From Bacteroidota bacterium (GTDB taxonomy: Bacteria > Bacteroidota > Bacteroidia > Bacteroidales > Tannerellaceae), in contig JAEYVY010000021.1 of assembly GCA_023429375.1 (NCBI GenBank), forward strand, positions 1-34,725: a stretch of 34,725 nucleotides of DNA, given 5' to 3'. The translations under genes and the position numbers were made by a program. Positions 30,320 through 34,725 of the stretch are shown here, piece by piece. The first letter of the stretch is position 1; each line of letters opens with the position of its first letter. The notes under the pieces were generated by a model that worked only from the letters and a program-made list of their open reading frames with translations, was not told where the DNA came from and did no database searches.

Positions 30320-31978
30320 ATGTTGAAGTCATTGCTCATTCAGAACTTTGTCTTAATAGATCATCTCGATATAGATTTTGAAGATGGCTTTTCAGTTATC
30401 ACGGGTGAAACCGGAGCCGGGAAATCAATTATTTTAGGTGCTTTAGCACTTGTCTTGGGGCAGCGTGCCGATGGAAAGAGCATTAAAGAGGGAGCTGATA
30501 AATGTACTATTGAAGCCGTATTCGATATATCGAAATATGAGTTAAGAGCATTTTTCGAAGAGAATGATCTTGAATATGATCCTTCGATATGTATTTTCAG
30601 ACGAGAATTGTTTGCATCCGGAAAATCTCGTGCTTTTGTAAACGATTCACCGGTCTCTCTTTCTGTTATGAAAGACTTGGGTGCCTTTTTAGTGGATATC
30701 CATTCGCAACATCAAAATCTTTTGTTGGGAAACATGCTTTTTCAATTACGCGTTGTTGATATATTGGCCAATAATAAACAGCTGATGCAGAACTACCGCG
30801 AAGCATTTTCCGGCTACACGCAGATGCGTAAAGAGCTAAAGGCGCTTACAGAAAGAGCCGCTCAAGCCAAGCAAGAAGAAGATTATCTGCGTTTTCAAAT
30901 AGAACAACTGGACGATGCCAATCCTCAAGCTGGAGAGCAGGAAGAACTTGAGTATGAACAAAGTCTGTTGACACACGCTGAAGAAATCAAGAGTACACTG
31001 TTTCGGATGTATGAATTACTAAATGGAGACGAGCAAAATGTAGTACGTAGCCTGAAAGATGCCATTTCTATGGTGACAACTCTTGAGCGTGTTTATCCCA
31101 AAGCGAAGGAGATGATTGAACGGCTTCGTTCGGCTTACATTGATTTGCAGGATTTAGCAAATGATGCTAATGGACAACAAGAAGATATTGAATTTAATCC
31201 GGAACGAATGGAATATGTGAATGACCGACTGAATTTGCTATATTCCTTGGAGCAGAAACATCGTGTATCATCGCTTGATGAGTTGATGGCTTTGCATGAA
31301 GAATACCGCAGACAGATTCAGGAGATCGACTCATATGATGAACAAATAGCCGTGCTTGAAAAAAAAATAAGTGAACAATATGCTGTTGTAATCAGCTTGG
31401 CAGCAGAATTGCATCGTGGAAGAGAAAAAGCTGCTGAGCTTATCTCTCAACAACTGGAAGGCATGATTGTTAATTTAGGTATGCCCAATGCCCGTATTTC
31501 CGTTCAATTGGAAGAAAAGAAGGAGCCAGATATGAATGGAATGGATGAGGTGAATTTCCTTTTTGCTGCAAATAAGAACGGCAGACTACAACCTGTAGCA
31601 GAAACGGCTTCAGGAGGTGAAATCTCCAGACTTATGCTTTGTATCAAAGCCTTGATTGCGGGATCGACAGCCTTGCCATCTATTATTTTTGATGAAGTGG
31701 ATACCGGTGTGTCCGGAGATATTGCCGACAAAATGGGGGATATCATGTGTGATTTAGGTCGTAGTATGCAAGTTTTGGCAATCACCCATTTGCCACAGAT
31801 CGCAGCAAAAGGCAAGAAGCATTATTTTGTATACAAAGAAGATACTACCGATCGGACATTAACGTCGATTCGGGTATTAAACGAAAATGAACGAGTAAAG
31901 GAAGTGGCTCGTATGTTAAGTGGCGCTATGCTGACGGATGCATCCGTTGCAAATGCACGTGAGCTGCTTGGGTTATGA
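30320..31978 (+). CDS. recN: DNA repair protein RecN
   Basis: A 552-residue SMC-like ATPase of double-strand break repair. The Walker A loop is ITGETGAGKSIILGAL (27-42), two long coiled-coil stretches flank the hinge (from about residue 150 to 370), the ABC signature ASGGEISRLMLCIKAL and Walker B SIIFDEVDTGVSG are present, and the H-loop is in ITHLPQIAA. It is at normal length. It lies nine bases after the PorD-like gene and 21 before the methyltransferase gene, in the same run. Confidence 0.97.
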   Translation: MLKSLLIQNFVLIDHLDIDFEDGFSVITGETGAGKSIILGALALVLGQRADGKSIKEGADKCTIEAVFDISKYELRAFFEENDLEYDPSICIFRRELFASGKSRAFVNDSPVSLSVMKDLGAFLVDIHSQHQNLLLGNMLFQLRVVDILANNKQLMQNYREAFSGYTQMRKELKALTERAAQAKQEEDYLRFQIEQLDDANPQAGEQEELEYEQSLLTHAEEIKSTLFRMYELLNGDEQNVVRSLKDAISMVTTLERVYPKAKEMIERLRSAYIDLQDLANDANGQQEDIEFNPERMEYVNDRLNLLYSLEQKHRVSSLDELMALHEEYRRQIQEIDSYDEQIAVLEKKISEQYAVVISLAAELHRGREKAAELISQQLEGMIVNLGMPNARISVQLEEKKEPDMNGMDEVNFLFAANKNGRLQPVAETASGGEISRLMLCIKALIAGSTALPSIIFDEVDTGVSGDIADKMGDIMCDLGRSMQVLAITHLPQIAAKGKKHYFVYKEDTTDRTLTSIRVLNENERVKEVARMLSGAMLTDASVANARELLGL

Positions 31979-31999
31979 TAATATTATACATATATATAA

Positions 32000-32749
32000 A
32001 TGAAAGAAAACGAATTAATCTTTGGAACACGTGCCGTGATTGAAGCTGTCCAGGCCGATAAAGAAATTGACAAGATACTTGTACGGCGGGATATGAAAAA
32101 CGACCTATCCAAAGAACTGTTTGAGGTTTTGCGTGGACGGGATATTCCTGTACAGCGAGTGCCGGCAGAAAGATTGGATCGCATAACGCGTAAAAATCAC
32201 CAAGGGGTGATTGCTTATATCTCATCAGTAACCTACCAACGCTTAGAAGATATCATTCCTTTCCTGTATGAACAGGGTAAGAATCCTTTTATTGTATTAC
32301 TTGATGGGGTTACCGATGTGCGAAACTTTGGCGCTATTGCTCGTACCTGCGAATGTGCCGGCGTAGATGCCATCGTGATACCTGCTCGTGGAAGCGTGAC
32401 CGTAAATGCCGACGCTGTGAAAACATCAGCAGGAGCACTTCTCTCCTTACCTGTATGTAAAGAGAGAAGTATCAACGATGCAATAAGATTCCTGCAAGCC
32501 AGTGGCGTAAAAGTTTTTGCAGCAACAGAGAAAGCAACCGAACGCTACACCTCTGTTGTTTATGATGGACCTGTTGCTATTGTTGTAGGAGCAGAAGATA
32601 CCGGCGTGTCAGCTGAGAACTTAAGAATCGCTGATCAGATGGTGAAGATACCTCAATTTGGAACTATCGGATCATTAAACGTCTCTGTAGCATCATCTAT
32701 CATGATCTATGAAGTTGTGCGTCAGCGCTTAAATCAGTCTAACGAATAA
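32000..32749 (+). CDS. rlmB: TrmH-type 23S rRNA 2'-O-ribose methyltransferase (RlmB-like)
   Basis: A 249-residue SPOUT methyltransferase, most like RlmB, which methylates G2251 of 23S rRNA. An N-terminal L30e-like substrate-binding domain (FGTRAVIEAVQADKEIDKILV) is followed by the knotted catalytic domain: DGVTDVRNFGAIARTCECAG, IVVGAEDTGVS and the final GSLNVSVASSIMIYEVVRQRL. Assignment to RlmB rather than another TrmH paralogue rests on these motifs and length only. It lies in the recN-ridA run. Confidence 0.93.
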   Translation: MKENELIFGTRAVIEAVQADKEIDKILVRRDMKNDLSKELFEVLRGRDIPVQRVPAERLDRITRKNHQGVIAYISSVTYQRLEDIIPFLYEQGKNPFIVLLDGVTDVRNFGAIARTCECAGVDAIVIPARGSVTVNADAVKTSAGALLSLPVCKERSINDAIRFLQASGVKVFAATEKATERYTSVVYDGPVAIVVGAEDTGVSAENLRIADQMVKIPQFGTIGSLNVSVASSIMIYEVVRQRLNQSNE

Positions 32750-32759
32750 AATAAGATAT

Positions 32760-33137
32760 ATGAAAAAGATTATTTCAACAAAGAATGCTCCGGCAGCTAT
32801 CGGACCTTATAGCCAAGCGGTACAAGCCGGTAATATGCTTTTTGCATCAGGTCAGTTGGGATTGGTGCCTGAAACAGGTGATTTCGTATCTGCTGATGTA
32901 AAAGGACAAACAGAACAAGCCTTTAAAAATATCCATGCCGTGTTGTCAGAAGCCGGATTCACAATTGATGATGTAGTAAAGGTGACTGTTTTCCTTGCTG
33001 ATATGGGAGACTTTGCTACGGTTAATGAAGTGTATGCCTCACAATTTAAAGGCGATTATCCGGCACGTTCGGCGGTTGCGGTTAAAACCTTGCCTAAAAA
33101 TGCACTTGTAGAAATAGAGATTATTGCGGTCAAGTAA
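32760..33137 (+). CDS. ridA: RidA family enamine/imine deaminase
   Basis: A 125-residue trimer-forming protein that hydrolyses reactive enamines and imines made by pyridoxal-phosphate enzymes. Typical features are IGPYSQAVQAGNMLFASGQLGL at the start and the C-terminal RSAVAVKTLPKNALVEIEIIAVK, including the active-site Arg of the ARSAV segment. It is the last gene of the plus-strand run, 10 bases after the methyltransferase gene, and is ended by the terminator 33167-33200. Confidence 0.96.
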   Translation: MKKIISTKNAPAAIGPYSQAVQAGNMLFASGQLGLVPETGDFVSADVKGQTEQAFKNIHAVLSEAGFTIDDVVKVTVFLADMGDFATVNEVYASQFKGDYPARSAVAVKTLPKNALVEIEIIAVK

Positions 33138-33166
33138 TATATATTCAGATCTGGGGATTTGAGGAT

Positions 33167-33200
33167 GGGTGGTTGCTCTAAAGGCAATCACCCTTTTTTT
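33167..33200 (+). terminator. Rho-independent terminator after ridA
   Basis: GGGTGGTTGC (33167-33176) pairs with GCAATCACCC (33184-33193), with one G-U pair, followed by seven T. Confidence 0.92.
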
Positions 33201-33239
33201 GTTTCAAACGTTCTTTTTCCCCATCTCAAAACTAAATGA

Positions 33240-33426
33240 CATCTCGATGTTGTTTTTGAAGATAAACTATGTTGAAAAACAATGTAAATAAGGCTTAAAA
33301 AAAACACCCCGAACGTTTTCAAAAAACATCCCGAACGTTTTTAAAAACCATCGGGGTGTTTTTTTTAAACCATCGGGGTGATTTTTTTATTATGAAAATC
33401 AATATAAAATAACATCGGGATGATTA
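33240..33426. repeat. Degenerate ~22-nt repeat array, copy 2
   Basis: Units begin at 33240, 33305, 33327, 33349, 33371 and 33413; the four central ones are 22 bases apart, and the others are near multiples of 22, with decayed units between. Heads are CATCCCGAACG (forward) and CATCGGGGTG (inverted), tails are runs of T then A. Forward and inverted units face each other, e.g. 33327-33342 against 33343-33358. It shares unit size, heads and tails with the array at 2074-2225, 31 kb away. It lies between the ridA terminator and the gene-free stretch before the HU gene. Confidence 0.75.
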
Positions 33427-33892
33427 GGTTAATAAGTACTTAAATAAGCAGAACTTTTTAGGCTGGTTTGTTTGTTTTTAGGATTAGGAAATTCTTTGAT
33501 CGGAATACTTAATTGTGTTGAAGTATATATAGAATACTGAGTTGAGAGGATAGGTTACAATGAATTGTCTGTGTATTTCTATCTCTTAAGTTAAATTTCC
33601 TTTGTTGTTTATAGCTTTGTTTGTAACATTTTACAGCAATAAGTTGTTATATAATAGAATATAGGATAATAAGGTAAACCTATGGTTTGTCTCTGTATAT
33701 AATGTAGTTGTAGGTAATAGTATGTAGGGATCTTCGATCTTTGTGTATTTTGGCTGTAACTATTGAAATACATGTCTTATGAGATTTTACATATTTGAAG
33801 AATATATGATGATTTGATTGTTATTTATTCGTTTTATGTGATAAATTGTTGACAATAAGCATGTGTTTGGTTTTATATTTAAAGAATATGTC
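33427..33892. other. AT-rich gene-free region
   Basis: No ORF with a family pattern is seen on either strand. A small inverted repeat AAACC-TAT-GGTTT lies near 33677-33690 and a few TTTG strings are scattered through it, but no promoter or RNA gene could be supported. Confidence 0.5.
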
Positions 33893-33900
33893 TATTTTTG
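33866..33900 (+). promoter_or_regulatory. Promoter of the HU-family gene
   Basis: TTTG (33866-33869) and TATTTTTG (33893-33900, followed by CAA) match the -33 and -7 boxes, though the 23-base spacer is longer than the usual 19-21. The predicted leader to 34054 is about 145 bases. Confidence 0.5.
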
Positions 33901-34053
33901 CAATAAAGGGTATATTTAAGTTTTATTGAGTAGTTATCTTTTGTTTTTGTAGTGAATATGGCTTGACTATAATAGAAATTACTTGGATATCATTAGATTG
34001 TGTTTTTAAGTTAATAAAATATTGTATTAATTATAAGTTTAATAAATTAGATT

Positions 34054-34362
34054 ATGAACAAAGCAGAGTTAACAAAAAGTTTGGCGAGCAGAATGTCTGT
34101 GACTCAATCACAAGCTCAGAAGTTCCTGGATACTTTTCAAGAAATATTAGGAGAAGAACTAAAGAAGGACAATAATATGTCTCTTTTAGGTTTCGGTGTA
34201 TTTTCACCTTGGAAGCAAACTGAACGTGTAGGTCGTAATCCTCGTACAGGAGTAGAGTGTATTATTAAGCCTCGTTTGAGTGTGAAGTTTAAACCAGCAA
34301 CTCGTTTTCTTGAAACATTGAATGATGAGAAGAAAGCGAAGAAGGCAAAGGCTAAAAAATAA
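34054..34362 (+). CDS. HU family DNA-binding protein
   Basis: A 102-residue nucleoid-associated protein of the HU/IHF family, bending and compacting DNA. MNKAELTKSLASRMSVTQSQAQKFLDTFQEILGEEL is the helical dimerisation part, LLGFGVFSPWKQTERVGRNPRTGVECIIKPRLSVKFKPATRF gives the beta-arms with the conserved GRNPRTG, and a Lys/Ala tail (KKAKKAKAKK) extends past the normal 90 residues. It stands alone, directly upstream of the rRNA operon promoter, with a long AT-rich leader. Confidence 0.95.
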   Translation: MNKAELTKSLASRMSVTQSQAQKFLDTFQEILGEELKKDNNMSLLGFGVFSPWKQTERVGRNPRTGVECIIKPRLSVKFKPATRFLETLNDEKKAKKAKAKK

Positions 34363-34424
34363 CATTCTGTAAATCGTTTGTTATCACGCCTTTAAAAAAA
34401 AGATGTTTTTTTTCTTTCGTTTTG

Positions 34425-34457
34425 TTTGGATTGTAAGAATAAAAACATCTATCTTTG
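34425..34457 (+). promoter_or_regulatory. Promoter of the rRNA operon
   Basis: TTTG (34425-34428), a 21-base spacer, then TATCTTTG (34450-34457) followed by CACC match the Bacteroidota -33/-7 consensus. It lies about 235 bases before the 16S start, as expected for a leader-bearing rRNA operon. Confidence 0.8.
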
Positions 34458-34463
34458 CACCCG

Positions 34464-34692
34464 CAATCAGGACGAAAGGCCTGCTGCAAAAGAGACGATC
34501 TTTGAAAGAATTACATATCAACTAAAGTAGTACAACGCTGATTTCGTATTTTCTGTTTGGGAGTATGGGATTAGAAAGGAAAGGGAATAGATTTATTAAA
34601 AATTGACTTCCGTTCAATACTTAAACACAGGTACTATTCAATAAGTCATTATAGGAAGATATTATCCATGAGCAAAGATATAAACAATTTAT
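34464..34692 (+). other. rRNA operon leader
   Basis: The transcribed leader holds a boxA-like GATCTTTGAAAG (34497-34508), presumably for antitermination, and a hairpin pairing TGACTT (34604-34609) with AAGTCA (34643-34648) before the 16S gene, which may join the processing stalk. No gene is present. Confidence 0.5.
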
Positions 34693-34725
34693 ACAACGAA
34701 GAGTTTGATCCTGGCTCAGGATGAA
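34693..34725 (+). rRNA. rrs: 16S ribosomal RNA (5' end only)
   Basis: GAAGAGTTTGATCCTGGCTC (34698-34717) followed by AGGATGAA is the universal 16S 5' end, in the Bacteroidota form. By alignment to the E. coli numbering the mature end is near 34693; the rest of the operon lies beyond the window. Confidence 0.95.

Overview
The window is chromosomal DNA of a Bacteroidales bacterium, most likely a gut Bacteroides, Phocaeicola or Parabacteroides. The evidence is: promoters with the Bacteroidota -7 box TAnnTTTG (sometimes with a -33 TTTG); many exported lipoproteins; Bacteroidota-specific families (DUF4286, DUF4295, DUF4835/PorD-like, DUF6913-like, six-bladed beta-propeller lipoproteins); and a 16S rRNA start of Bacteroidota type at the right edge. 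No phage, transposase, integrase or CRISPR array was seen.

Layout. (1) 1-1060: ruvC (cut by the left edge) and a DUF4286 gene on the minus strand, then a divergent tRNA-Ala with a terminator. (2) 1115-5875: an accessory stretch with an exported ThuA-like protein followed by a 24-codon gene stub, an array of ~22-nt degenerate repeats, a GNAT acetyltransferase, a beta-propeller lipoprotein, and a sulfatase interrupted by one in-frame TGA. (3) 5894-12269: a minus-strand cluster of five exported proteins (cupin, carboxymuconolactone-decarboxylase-like, type-B carboxylesterase, Cys-nucleophile alpha/beta hydrolase, second alpha/beta hydrolase). It is read divergently from an AraC-type regulator, with a 9-bp direct repeat at 20-bp spacing between them. 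This is the best candidate here for an uncharacterised pathway: uptake-side processing of an ester or lactone substrate. (4) 12308-18150: an ASCH-like protein, a tRNA-Gly/tRNA-Leu operon with a near-ideal promoter, then a minus-strand housekeeping run (prmC, recX, comF, pyrE, SRPBCC, argH, Rieske-like lipoprotein). (5) 18207-24924, plus strand: ribD, DUF2179-type membrane protein, ligA, DUF6913-like, dapA, glutathione peroxidase, and rpmB-rpmG-DUF4295 with a long leader. (6) 25113-33137, plus strand: dnaN, exonuclease, yqhD-like dehydrogenase, coaBC, PorD-like, recN, rlmB-type methyltransferase and ridA, closely spaced and ended by a strong terminator. (7) 33201-34725: a second copy of the 22-nt repeat array, several hundred AT-rich gene-free bases, an HU-family gene, then the promoter, leader and first bases of an rRNA operon.

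Most of the window is conserved housekeeping. The items worth a second look are the two repeat arrays, the AraC-linked exported hydrolase cluster and its candidate operators, the nonsense-interrupted sulfatase, the Rieske-fold lipoprotein that lacks its histidine ligands, and Shine-Dalgarno-like sites in the ribosomal protein operon of an organism group that rarely uses them.
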